The notes beneath the pieces were generated by a model that was not told where the DNA came from, searched no databases, and saw nothing but the letters and a program-made list of their open reading frames with translations. Source: DASZTV01 sp036267875 (GTDB lineage: Bacteria; Actinomycetota; Actinomycetes; JAFAQI01). Taken from it: a DNA stretch of 64,000 bases. Made by a program: the position numbers and the translations under genes. Positions 15,413 to 23,048 of this stretch are shown piece after piece. The first letter of the stretch is position 1; the number at the start of each line of letters is the position of its first letter. Location of the stretch: positions 1-64,000 of the forward strand of contig DATAVE010000117.1 of assembly GCA_036267875.1 (NCBI GenBank), given 5' to 3'.

Positions 15413-16914
15413 GCCGATCGCTTGGGCATGCTCGCGTTCGTCGTTTGACGGCGGTGTCCGCAGTCGTACTGCTCCTCGCCGCCTGCGGATCGCGCGAGTC
15501 GCACGCCACCCTGCAGGCCGCCCTCCAGGGCAACCCCTCGGTCGCGGCTAACACCGAGGGTGGCTCGGGGTCGCCGTCGGATGGGACGGCAGCCGTACCG
15601 TCTCCTGGGGGTACAGCCGGGTCGGGCGGCCAACCCACGACTGTCGGTGTAGAGCCCGGCGTAAGCCAGGCTCCCGGTGCGGGCACGTCCACGCCGAATG
15701 CCGGGCACCCGAACAACAACGGCCAGGGTGGGTTCACTCGTCCGACATCGAGTAGCGGCGTATCGGGTGCAGCGAGCTCGCTGCTGCCGGGCGTCGAGCA
15801 GTCGTGTCCCTCGCAGCTTGCGTCGGTCAACATCGCCAGCGTGGGCGAGCAGAGCGGCCTCGCAGGGGCTGCGGTTGGTGCCGGCGCCCAGGCAGTCGCC
15901 GCGTGGGCTGCGTACGTCAACAGTCTCGGCGGGCTGCGGTGCCACCCGATCCATTTCACTGCCGCAGATGACGGCGCTGATCCGTCGCGCAATGCGTCGC
16001 TGACCGAGCAGCTCGTCGAGCAGGACCATGTGGTCGCCTTCGTCTACAACGACGCCCCGCTCGCCGCCGCCGGCAGCGAGCCGTATCTGGTACAGCACGA
16101 CATCCCCGTCATCGGCAACGAGGGTGGCGAGCAGTTCATGTACGAGCATCCGAACTTCTTTCCGCAGGCCGACGGTGGCAACTCGCTGGTCTATGCCGCG
16201 TTCGCTGGGGTCGCGAAGGAGCTGACGCCCAGCCAGCGACTTCATGTCGGCGCGATCAGCTGCCTGGAGGCCGCGGAATGCTCGATCTACGGCAAGGACG
16301 CGCCGACGATCACTCGCCAGGTCGGCATGCACCTGGTCTACAACGGAAGTGCTTCGTTGACCGCACCCGACTTCACAACGCAATGCCTTCAAGCGAAGAA
16401 GGCGGGGGTCCAGGCGCTGTTCCTCGTGCTCGATCCCAACAGCATCCATCGCGCCGCAGCCAACTGCCGAGACGCGGGCTACAAGGGTGTCTTCGCCACT
16501 GGCTCGGTGATCGTGGTGGCGGACTACGCCACCGACCCCAACCTCAACAACATCCTGTTCGCCTCACCGGTCAAGCCATGGATCTCCACCAGCAACCCGC
16601 AGATCGCATTGTTCCGCCAGGTGCTCGCAAAGTATGCGCCGGGCAGCAACGTCGCCGGATCAGCATCTCTGGGTTGGGTATCGGCACAGTTGCTCGATGC
16701 TTCCTCGGTCTACTGGCCGAACGCCAACACCATCACGAGTCGCGACATCATCAGCGCACTGGACAAGGTCAAGAACGACGACATCGGCGCTACCACGACG
16801 CCACTCACCTTCAGCGCCGGACACGACTCACCCGAGCCGTCCTGCTGGTATGAGATGGCGATCCGAAGCGGCGCGTTCGTCAGCCCTGACGGGGGTAAGC
16901 GGGAGTGCCGCTGA
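15409..16914 (+). CDS. Substrate-binding lipoprotein of Liv-type importer
   Basis: A 501-residue LivK-like periplasmic-binding protein. The signal peptide ends in a lipobox LLAAC with Cys26 as the lipidation site, so it should be anchored to the outer face of the membrane. Residues about 27-125 are a long Ser/Gly/Pro/Thr linker. The type-1 binding-protein fold then begins at CPSQLASVNIASVGEQSG, with the family pattern WAAYVNSLGGLRCHPI and VEQDHVVAFV. It captures the ligand and delivers it to the fused permease. The gene is the fourth of the transporter operon. The ligand is unknown; the long linker is unusual relative to the second copy at 28310-29545. Confidence 0.9.
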   Translation: MSRSLGHARVRRLTAVSAVVLLLAACGSRESHATLQAALQGNPSVAANTEGGSGSPSDGTAAVPSPGGTAGSGGQPTTVGVEPGVSQAPGAGTSTPNAGHPNNNGQGGFTRPTSSSGVSGAASSLLPGVEQSCPSQLASVNIASVGEQSGLAGAAVGAGAQAVAAWAAYVNSLGGLRCHPIHFTAADDGADPSRNASLTEQLVEQDHVVAFVYNDAPLAAAGSEPYLVQHDIPVIGNEGGEQFMYEHPNFFPQADGGNSLVYAAFAGVAKELTPSQRLHVGAISCLEAAECSIYGKDAPTITRQVGMHLVYNGSASLTAPDFTTQCLQAKKAGVQALFLVLDPNSIHRAAANCRDAGYKGVFATGSVIVVADYATDPNLNNILFASPVKPWISTSNPQIALFRQVLAKYAPGSNVAGSASLGWVSAQLLDASSVYWPNANTITSRDIISALDKVKNDDIGATTTPLTFSAGHDSPEPSCWYEMAIRSGAFVSPDGGKRECR

Positions 16915-17058
16915 ATGGCCACCGACACCGCCTGCGCTGCCTCAATCGCGTATTGGGTCGGCAAGCCACCGATCCGCGGCCTGAACCATTTCGAGCGGTT
17001 CTTCGGCCTCGACCGCTACCGAGCTGGCCTGGTCCGTGAGACGGTCCGCCGCAGCTAG
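16915..17058 (+). CDS. Small ORF, 47 residues, unknown
   Basis: An ATG immediately follows the stop of the binding-protein gene and opens a 47-codon frame (MATDTACAASIAYWVG at the start, FGLDRYRAGLVRETVRRS at the end). No Shine-Dalgarno other than the tail of the upstream gene is present. It does not resemble a family I know. It may be a real small protein translated by coupling, or debris of a deleted gene, since the next stretch is clearly a gene remnant. Treat as tentative. Confidence 0.3.
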   Translation: MATDTACAASIAYWVGKPPIRGLNHFERFFGLDRYRAGLVRETVRRS

Positions 17059-17072
17059 AAGGGAACGAGGCG

Positions 17073-17231
17073 ATGCTCACGGAGGCCGATCCTGACGCGA
17101 TCGACGCCGGCTGGTGGCGGGACGACTGGCTCAACGCCTGCACCTACACGATCTCGGGCGACGCCACCGAGGTGCTCCGCAACTTGATCTCGGAGCGTGC
17201 GCTCGGCATGCCGCGGGAGACGCTGGCATAG
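17073..17231 (+). pseudogene. C-terminal remnant of an acyl-CoA dehydrogenase
   Basis: A 52-codon frame starting at ATG 17073 has the unmistakable last segment of an acyl-CoA dehydrogenase: YTISGDATEVLRNLISERA followed by LGMPRE. Compare TIYAGTSEVQRTILAEQVLG in the intact gene at 55101-56327. The rest of the protein (FAD-binding middle domain and N-terminal helices) is missing, and the upstream 150 bases do not restore it in another frame. It marks a deletion of an ancestral gene between the first Liv operon and the FadR-like regulator. It might still be translated as a short peptide but cannot bind FAD. Confidence 0.7.
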
Positions 17232-17280
17232 ATAGACTTAGTTATCGAAATAAGGTGATTCTCGGCGTAAGGATCTCACC

Positions 17281-18081
17281 GTGGCTGCTGGACCGGTGCC
17301 TCTCAGGCCACCTGTTGGGCAACAGGTTCGTGCGCCGAAGACCGCGGAGCTGATCGCCTCTCACCTGCGGGGTCAGATCGTACGAGGTGAGCTGGTCGAG
17401 GGCGACACGTTGCCCCCTGAGGTCAAGCTGATGGGGCAGTTCGGAGTATCGCGTCCGACGCTTCGCGAGGCGTTCCGGATCCTGGAGACCGAGTCTCTCA
17501 TCAGCGTGCGCCGCGGTTCTCGCGGTGGCGCGCAGGTCGTGGCGCCGGACATCGCAGTCGCCGCGCGTTACGTGGGCCTGTTGTTGCAGGTGTCAGGGAC
17601 GACGATCGCCGATGTCTATGACGCGCGGATGGTCATCGAGCCAGCGGCGGCCCGGCTGTTCGCACAGCGTCGAACCAAACAAGACATCGATGCGATCAAC
17701 GAGCAGATCGAGGTCTTGGCCGGCATGGTCGAGAGCGAGGAAGACCCTCGCGACCCGCTGGCATGGGGTCGGGCGACCCAGCGGGTGCACGACATGGTGC
17801 TGGAGCGGGCAGGCAACCGGACCCTTGCCGTGCAGGCCGGTGTCCTGACCGAGGTCGTCGCCATGCATGTCTCGATCGCGGTACGCGGTTCGATGAAGAA
17901 CCCCGAGACCAAAGACATGTTCCGCAAGATGATTCGGTCCTACCGCAAGCTGGTCCGGCTGGTCGAGGCGCGCGACGCGGACGGGGCCGAGAAGCACTGG
18001 CGGACGCACATGGAGGTCGCCAGCGCCCGAATCCTCGGTAACGGCCTGGGCGCGAAGTCAGTAGTCGACCTCTTCAACTGA
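17281..18081 (+). CDS. GntR-family (FadR-like, FCD domain) transcriptional regulator
   Basis: A 266-residue regulator. The winged helix-turn-helix is at about residues 20-90 (TAELIASHLRGQIVRGEL, then VSRPTLREAFRILE and ISVRRGSRGGAQV), followed by a helical FCD effector domain. The FCD metal site is only partly kept: the usual D-x-x-x-H position reads RATQRVH. Start GTG at 17281 follows TAAGGATCTCACC. The 49-bp leader contains TTATCGAAATAA (arms TTAT/ATAA), a possible autoregulatory site. It is one of three paralogous FadR-like regulators in this window, all likely to respond to acyl-CoA or acid ligands and to control the nearby transport and oxidation genes. Confidence 0.88.
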   Translation: MAAGPVPLRPPVGQQVRAPKTAELIASHLRGQIVRGELVEGDTLPPEVKLMGQFGVSRPTLREAFRILETESLISVRRGSRGGAQVVAPDIAVAARYVGLLLQVSGTTIADVYDARMVIEPAAARLFAQRRTKQDIDAINEQIEVLAGMVESEEDPRDPLAWGRATQRVHDMVLERAGNRTLAVQAGVLTEVVAMHVSIAVRGSMKNPETKDMFRKMIRSYRKLVRLVEARDADGAEKHWRTHMEVASARILGNGLGAKSVVDLFN

Positions 18082-18141
18082 CGACGTCGTTGATCAAGGC
18101 CAGGCTGCCCTCGCATAGTGCTCCCGGCGTTAGATTGCATC

Positions 18142-18156
18142 CCAGCCTGCGGCTGG
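18142..18156 (+). terminator. Small GC hairpin after the regulator gene
   Basis: CCAGCC (18142-18147), loop TGC, GGCTGG (18151-18156) form a perfect 6-bp stem, followed by CTTGTG rather than a clean T-run. It lies in the 109-bp gap between the regulator and the P450 gene. It could be a weak terminator or a leader structure for the P450 mRNA. Confidence 0.3.
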
Positions 18157-18190
18157 CTTGTGCCACCGAAACCATGCCAGGAGACCGACT

Positions 18191-19402
18191 GTGACGACAA
18201 CGGATGAGCCGGAGTACGGCGGGTGCCCGGTCGAGGACTACGTCTTCCTGAGCGACAAGATGCCAGCCCTTTCGTTCTTCAACAGACTTGACGGTCACCA
18301 GGACCGCGTCCGCCCGGCGTTGCGAACCGACGAGGCCTCCGGCTACTGGGTCTTCACCGACCACGACGTGATTGTCGAGGGACTCCAGCGTCCTGAGCTG
18401 TTTTCCAACCAAGTGATCGTGCCGACCGAACCGGACCCCCCGTACAGGTGGATCCCGATCATGCTCGACCCGCCGGACCACACCAAATGGCGCAAGGTGC
18501 TCGGCTCGTACTTCTCACCCGGACGCACCGAGCGGCTCGAGGCCGAGCAGCGGCAGTTCGCGCGCGATCTGATCCAGGGTTTTCTGGACAAGCGTGAGGT
18601 CGACTTCTACGCCGAGTTCGCCGCGGTGTTCCCGACCACGATCTTTCTGCAGATCATGGGCCTGCCGATCGAGAGGTTGCAGGACTTCATGCTGTGGGAG
18701 GACCAGATCCTTCACGGCACTGCCGAGTCAGATCCCGACCGGACCGTGGCGTTCGGCGCGATGATGGAAGTGATGGGCTACTTCCAAAGCCTGATCACCG
18801 AGCGGCGCGAGGACCCGTCGACTCGCGGCGAGGACATCGTCAGCTATGCCATCGACTGGGAGATCGACGGCGAGCCGGCCAAGGACGAGGATGTCCTGTC
18901 GTGCATGCTGCTGCTGTTCATGGCGGGGCTGGATACGGTTGCCGCGCAGCTCAGCTACTCCTTCTTCCACCTCGCGACGCACGACGCAGACCGGGCTCGA
19001 CTGGTAGCCGATCCAGCGCAGGTGCCGAGCGCCGTCGAGGAGTTACTGCGGGCGTTCCCGATCGTGCAGACCGCGCGTAAGGCGACGTCGGACTTCGAGT
19101 TTCATGGTTGCCCGGTCAAGGCCGGGGACATGGTCGCGTTCCCGCTGGCGTTGGCGGGTCGCGACCCGCAGGAGTACGAGAATGCACGCGCTGTCGATCT
19201 CGACCGGGGCAGCCCGCGCCACATCTCCTTCGGCGCAGGTCCGCACCGCTGCCTGGGCTCGCACCTCGCTCGCCAGGAACTCGTCGTTGCGCTGCAGGAG
19301 TGGCACAAGCTGATCCCGGACTACCGGGTCGCCGATCTCGATGCAGTGGTCGAGCACTCCGGAGGAGTCTTCAGCATCGAGTGCCTGCCGCTCGCGTGGT
19401 GA
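18191..19402 (+). CDS. Cytochrome P450 monooxygenase
   Basis: A 403-residue soluble P450 that would insert one oxygen atom into the substrate using electrons from a ferredoxin (none is encoded here). The I-helix oxygen-binding motif is AGLDTVAAQ, the K-helix ExxR is in EELLRAF, and the heme-binding loop is FGAGPHRCLGSHLAR with Cys354 as ligand. GTG at 18191 is chosen because AGGAG lies seven bases before it; the frame upstream is not conserved-looking. It follows a FadR-like regulator and precedes a CaiB-type CoA-transferase gene by 147 bases. It resembles catabolic P450s that hydroxylate steroids, terpenes or fatty acids; I cannot assign the substrate. Confidence 0.93.
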   Translation: MTTTDEPEYGGCPVEDYVFLSDKMPALSFFNRLDGHQDRVRPALRTDEASGYWVFTDHDVIVEGLQRPELFSNQVIVPTEPDPPYRWIPIMLDPPDHTKWRKVLGSYFSPGRTERLEAEQRQFARDLIQGFLDKREVDFYAEFAAVFPTTIFLQIMGLPIERLQDFMLWEDQILHGTAESDPDRTVAFGAMMEVMGYFQSLITERREDPSTRGEDIVSYAIDWEIDGEPAKDEDVLSCMLLLFMAGLDTVAAQLSYSFFHLATHDADRARLVADPAQVPSAVEELLRAFPIVQTARKATSDFEFHGCPVKAGDMVAFPLALAGRDPQEYENARAVDLDRGSPRHISFGAGPHRCLGSHLARQELVVALQEWHKLIPDYRVADLDAVVEHSGGVFSIECLPLAW

Positions 19403-19469
19403 TCGTCCGCTACCCCTGAGCAGCTGAGCAGCGGAGCTAGAAGTGTCAGGCGTCGGCGGCACGGGCGCC

Positions 19470-19500
19470 GAGATACGTCTAACTCAATGTACGTTATTGG
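19470..19500. promoter_or_regulatory. Control region of the CoA-transferase gene with GAGATAC element
   Basis: Within the 147-bp gap 19403-19549, GAGATAC (19470-19476) matches the GTATCTC core seen on the minus strand or plus strand of several other promoters in this window. It is followed by TAAC-TCAATGTAC-GTTA, a short dyad at 19481-19497. TACGTT fits a -10, but no good -35 is present. Confidence 0.35.
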
Positions 19501-19549
19501 CAGTGTGTGAATGAGCATTGCGTGGAGTAGGGCTAAGAGGGGCGCACCA

Positions 19550-20764
19550 ATGAGTGGTCCGTTCGACGGCGTCAAGGTGATCGAGGTTGCCGCCTGGACG
19601 TTCGTGCCAGGTGCCGGCGCGATCATGGCGGATCTGGGCGCCGATGTGATCAAGGTCGAGCCGCCGACCGGCGATCCGCAGCGCGGCCTGATGAACATGC
19701 TCAACCAGTCGGGGAGCGGACCCAACCCGTTCCTCGAGGTGCCGAACCGCGGCAAGCGCAGCATCACCGTCAACCTGGCGAGCGCGGGCGGTCGCAGTGT
19801 GCTGTTGAAGCTGGTCAAGGATGCGGATGTCTTCATCACCAGCTACCTGCCGGACCTGCGCAGCCGGCTCGGGATCGAGGTCGAGGATCTTCGGGTGGCC
19901 AACCCGGGGCTGATCTATTTGCGCGGGTCCGGCTGGGGCAGCGAAGGCCCGATGATCAACGTCGGCGGCTACGACGCCGCTGCCGCGTGGGCGAGCTCCG
20001 GCACCCTCTACAAGCTCACGGCTCCCGACGCCGAGGAGCCGGTGCCACAACCCGCGGCGTTCTTCGACCTTCAGGGGTCGAGCGCGATCGCGGGCGCGGT
20101 TGCGATGGCGCTGTTCAAGCGAGAGCGCACCGGCGAGCCTTCCGTCGTCGACGTCTCGCTGCTCAACACCGGGATGTGGACGATGGGGCCGGACATCGCC
20201 GCGTCACCGTTCGTCGGCGAGATCCCCCGCCCCAGCCGAAAGGCTCCTGGCAGTCCGCTGGTCAACTACTACCTCACCAGCGACCGGCGCTGGATCGTGC
20301 TGGTGTGCCTGCAAGCCGACCGGTTCTGGGCTGAGCTGTGCGAGGTGATCGGCCGACCTGAGCTCGCTGATGACCCGAAGTACATCGACGCGTCTGTCCG
20401 GTTCGCCAACCGCGAGGAATGCGTGGTCGAGCTCGACCAGACCTTCGCGCAGAAGTCGCTGCTGGAGTGGAAGGAGATCCTGTCGACGTTCAGCGGCGTC
20501 TGGGCGCCGGCACAAAACTTCGACGAGGTGCACTCCCACGTGCAGGTCGAGGCCAACCACTACCTCAGCGAGCTGGTCGCGTCCGACGGGACGCGGTTCA
20601 AGGTGGTCGCGCCGCCTTACCAGTTCGATGGGGCCCCGTCGACCGCTGGACGGGCGGCGCCGGAGCTCGGACAACACACCGAGGAGCTGATGCTCGAGGC
20701 CGGGATGGACTGGGAGGCGATCTCGGCGCACCGGGAGTCGGGTGACCTCGGCAGCACGCTGTGA
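19550..20764 (+). CDS. CaiB/BaiF-family CoA-transferase
   Basis: A 404-residue family III CoA-transferase, which moves CoA between carboxylic acids or acts as a racemase on 2-methylacyl-CoA. The N-terminal signature VKVIEVAAWTFVPGAGAIMADLGADV and the DPQRG loop are present. The catalytic Asp is likely the one in GGYDAAAAWASSG near residue 145. ATG at 19550 has AGAGG upstream; a longer start at 19511 adds an unconserved tail. A close paralogue lies at 45067-46287. Its stop overlaps the start of a luciferase-like remnant (GTGA), suggesting the two were once a functional pair. Likely role: CoA activation or epimerisation of a side-chain acid. Confidence 0.88.
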   Translation: MSGPFDGVKVIEVAAWTFVPGAGAIMADLGADVIKVEPPTGDPQRGLMNMLNQSGSGPNPFLEVPNRGKRSITVNLASAGGRSVLLKLVKDADVFITSYLPDLRSRLGIEVEDLRVANPGLIYLRGSGWGSEGPMINVGGYDAAAAWASSGTLYKLTAPDAEEPVPQPAAFFDLQGSSAIAGAVAMALFKRERTGEPSVVDVSLLNTGMWTMGPDIAASPFVGEIPRPSRKAPGSPLVNYYLTSDRRWIVLVCLQADRFWAELCEVIGRPELADDPKYIDASVRFANREECVVELDQTFAQKSLLEWKEILSTFSGVWAPAQNFDEVHSHVQVEANHYLSELVASDGTRFKVVAPPYQFDGAPSTAGRAAPELGQHTEELMLEAGMDWEAISAHRESGDLGSTL

Positions 20765-21087
20765 AGCTGTCCGTGCTTCTTCCGAACTGCATGCACGTCG
20801 CCGCTCACCGAGTCGTGGGAGCCGTCGCTCTCCGCGCCGACGACATGCTGGAGGCGATGGCGACCCTGTGGCCCGACGACGAGCCGTCGCATCACGGGCC
20901 GTACGTCAGCTTCGAGGATGTGGCGTTCGGGCCCAAGTCGATTCAGCAACCACGGCCACGGATCTGGTTCGGCGGCGATGCCGATCCGGTCCTTCGCCGG
21001 ACGGCGCCGTTCGGCGACGGTTGGGCGCCGTGGCTGACTCCGCCTGCCGACATCCCTTCGCAACTCGACTTGCTGCGCTCGGGGTGA
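20761..21087 (+). pseudogene. Luciferase-like (LLM) oxidoreductase remnant
   Basis: The 108-codon frame opens like an F420/FMN-dependent luciferase-family protein (MKLSVLLPNCM), then jumps to the middle of that fold: ADDMLEAMATLWPDD, GPYVSFEDVAFGPKSIQQP and RPRIWFGGDADPVLRRTA, before stopping early after GDGWAPWLTPPADIP. About 100 residues near the N-terminus and roughly 80 at the C-terminus are missing compared with the intact relative at 26392-27291 (299 residues). An in-frame internal deletion plus truncation is the simplest reading. It starts with GTG overlapping the CoA-transferase stop. Confidence 0.65.
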
Positions 21088-21113
21088 CCGAACCTGGGTC
21101 GCGCCACCACCCG

Positions 21114-21131
21114 TCGCCGGCCTATCGGCGA
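21114..21131. terminator. Hairpin between convergent genes
   Basis: TCGCCG (21114-21119), loop GCCTAT, CGGCGA (21126-21131) make a perfect 6-bp stem in the 44-bp gap between the converging luciferase-like remnant and the beta-propeller gene. No U-tract follows on either side, so any terminator activity would be weak. Confidence 0.3.
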
Positions 21132-22310
21132 TCAGGGCCGGGTATGCACAACCTCCATGACGAAGCTCACCGACGGCAGGGTCATTGCCGGTTTGTGCAG
21201 TGGTTGGTAGGTGTGCGCGTCGTACTGCACCACGCTGCCCGGCAGGTCGATCAGCGGACGGGTCTTCGTGTAACCGCTGCCCGGTGTGATCGCCGCGCCG
21301 ACGATGACGCCCCCGGTGGTGAGCGCGAGGCTCGTCACCGAGTTGGGCGGGATATCGCTCTCGCCGACGAACACGGTCCTACCGTCGAAGGCGATGTTGC
21401 TCACGAACGGGCCGACATCGATCGTCCGAACCACCCGGTCGGTGCGAGTGCTGACCACCGAGATCGTGCCGCTGCCGGCGTTCGGCACCCACAGCTGACG
21501 CCCGCTCGGATCAAATGCGGGGACCAATGCGGTCGCCCCGACGGTGATCGTCTTCACGAACCTCGGGTGTGCGGGATGCCGGATGTCGAGGACATACAGC
21601 AAGCTGGGTGCGACCGGGTCGTCGGACTCGATGTAGAGCTTGCGGTCGTCCGGCGTGACGAACACACCGATCGGTAGCTGCCCGATCCCGATCGCGAGTG
21701 GCAGCTTGGCCGATCCCACCACCTTCCCGGTCTGTGCCGATCGGACCACAAGAGCGCCGGGCAAGGACGCCGTGGCACCGATGTTCTTGGCAGTGTTGGC
21801 CTCGAACAGCCAGCGTCCGTTGTGGCTCACCGAGAACGTGTTGCCGATTGCCGGATAGGTGTGGACGACCTGCCCGGTCTTCACGTTGATGCCCTGAACG
21901 TGACCTTGCGGAATCTCATCGAGCCAGAACAGCTTGCCGTCGCGTTGCACCGGTGCACCCCGATCGCCCCACGTCCCATCGAGGCGGGTCACGTGATCGA
22001 CCTTCAGGGTGTTCACGTCGATGCGAGTCGCGAACGGGCTCAGGCCGTCGACGATGAAGACCTTCCGCTGGTCGGGGGTTGCGTAGGCGCAGCAGGCACC
22101 GTTGGCATCGATGCCGATCGAGGCCACCCGCTTGTCGGTGCGCGCGTCGAAGACCGTCACGACATTGCTGGAGAACGACGGCACGAACAGCAACGTCCGT
22201 GCGCTGTCGGCTGGGTGGGCTCCGGCGGCAGAGGACGCGGGCATCGCCAGCAGCGATGCCGCCAGAGCACCTGCGACAGCGAAGGGCAGCCGGCCGCGAT
22301 ATCTCGTCAT
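21132..22310 (-). CDS. Secreted beta-propeller (YncE-like) protein
   Basis: A 392-residue exported protein. The signal peptide is MTRYRGRLPFAVAGALAASL followed by LAMPASSAAG. The rest is made of repeating blades with the pattern V-x-V-x-D-x-x-T-x-K-x-V-x-x-I (for example VTVFDARTDKRVASIGI and ISVVSTRTDRVVRTIDVG), giving about seven blades as in YVTN/YncE proteins. Such proteins often bind a ligand or DNA, or serve as scaffolds; no enzymatic residues are evident. It is translated after the TetR gene through an ATGA overlap, so the repressor and this protein are one transcription unit. Confidence 0.82.
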   Translation of the reverse strand: MTRYRGRLPFAVAGALAASLLAMPASSAAGAHPADSARTLLFVPSFSSNVVTVFDARTDKRVASIGIDANGACCAYATPDQRKVFIVDGLSPFATRIDVNTLKVDHVTRLDGTWGDRGAPVQRDGKLFWLDEIPQGHVQGINVKTGQVVHTYPAIGNTFSVSHNGRWLFEANTAKNIGATASLPGALVVRSAQTGKVVGSAKLPLAIGIGQLPIGVFVTPDDRKLYIESDDPVAPSLLYVLDIRHPAHPRFVKTITVGATALVPAFDPSGRQLWVPNAGSGTISVVSTRTDRVVRTIDVGPFVSNIAFDGRTVFVGESDIPPNSVTSLALTTGGVIVGAAITPGSGYTKTRPLIDLPGSVVQYDAHTYQPLHKPAMTLPSVSFVMEVVHTRP

Positions 22311-22972
22311 CGTGATTGTCCCCCTGACTGCGATGCGCCGACGAGTCGGACGACCATCGCGGCGTACTGGTCGATCTCCGTGGGAGTTGGTCGATGCCTG
22401 GTCGCGATCCAGGTCGCCTGCCGGCTCATCACGAGCTCGTACGCGCCGGCAGCGAGCTGGTCGGCGTCGGGCAAGCCTGCCGCTTGGAGGATGCGCGCAA
22501 GTCGAAGCCTCATCGGCCGGTCGAGAGCCTCCTCGGCGTCCGCGAACTGGTCGAGGATGTGGTGGCGCTCGAGGGCGAACGGGCGTGCCGCGGCGGCGGC
22601 TCGGGGCGATGCGGCCCGCTTGAGCAGCACCTCGGCCCAGGTGTGCACCGCGTCGGCCGTCGACGTCGCCTGCGCCAGATGAAGGTCGAGTGCGTCAACG
22701 GTGCGCTGCACCACCTCTTGCAGCACGGCGAACAACAGTCCGGCCTTCGATCCGAAGATCCGATAGAAGGCCTCACGATGCTGGCCGGCTCGTTCGACGA
22801 TGGCACCGACCGGCAGGTCAAGAGTGTCCTCGTCGCGCAACAACTCGAGCGCGGCGTCGATCAGCGCTTGTCGTTCGCGAGCGAGTGCGACCGGATCGGC
22901 GAGACGGTGCAACGGCCGTGGCGTTCGCCGCGCTCGCGGCGTCTCGTCAGCAGCTGCGATTGACGGAGCCAC
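22307..22972 (-). CDS. TetR-family transcriptional repressor
   Basis: A 221-residue regulator. The helix-turn-helix lies near the N-terminus (ALIDAALELLRDED, then VGAIVERAGQHREAFYRIF followed by GSKAGLLFAVL), and an all-helical ligand-binding domain follows. The frame continues upstream to 23068 but would run across the divergent promoter; GTG at 22972 is preferred. A 17-bp dyad sits 11 bases upstream, between this gene and the divergent Rieske oxygenase gene, and is the obvious operator for both directions. The sensing ligand is probably a substrate or CoA ester of the oxygenase pathway (inference). Confidence 0.85.
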   Translation of the reverse strand: MAPSIAAADETPRARRTPRPLHRLADPVALARERQALIDAALELLRDEDTLDLPVGAIVERAGQHREAFYRIFGSKAGLLFAVLQEVVQRTVDALDLHLAQATSTADAVHTWAEVLLKRAASPRAAAAARPFALERHHILDQFADAEEALDRPMRLRLARILQAAGLPDADQLAAGAYELVMSRQATWIATRHRPTPTEIDQYAAMVVRLVGASQSGGQSR

Positions 22973-22982
22973 ATCGCTGAGC

Positions 22983-22999
22983 GTAGAACACGGTTCTAC
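22983..22999. promoter_or_regulatory. TetR operator candidate: 17-bp perfect dyad
   Basis: GTAGAAC-ACG-GTTCTAC is a perfect inverted repeat with 7-bp arms and a 3-base centre, in the divergent gap between the TetR gene and the Rieske oxygenase gene. It resembles the sterol repressor KstR consensus (T-N2-AAC-N2-GTT-N2-A) but has three central bases instead of two. Its position fits repression of both promoters. Confidence 0.65.
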
Positions 23000-23048
23000 A
23001 TCGAGTCCGGATTTGCGGCAGCGGAGATGGTGGGAGTCGGTCGGACGT

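Noticed and set aside
15540..15780. Possible tandem repeat in the linker of the first binding protein
   Set aside because: The segment is Gly/Ser/Pro/Thr-rich but no repeat unit is kept; it is a flexible lipoprotein linker.
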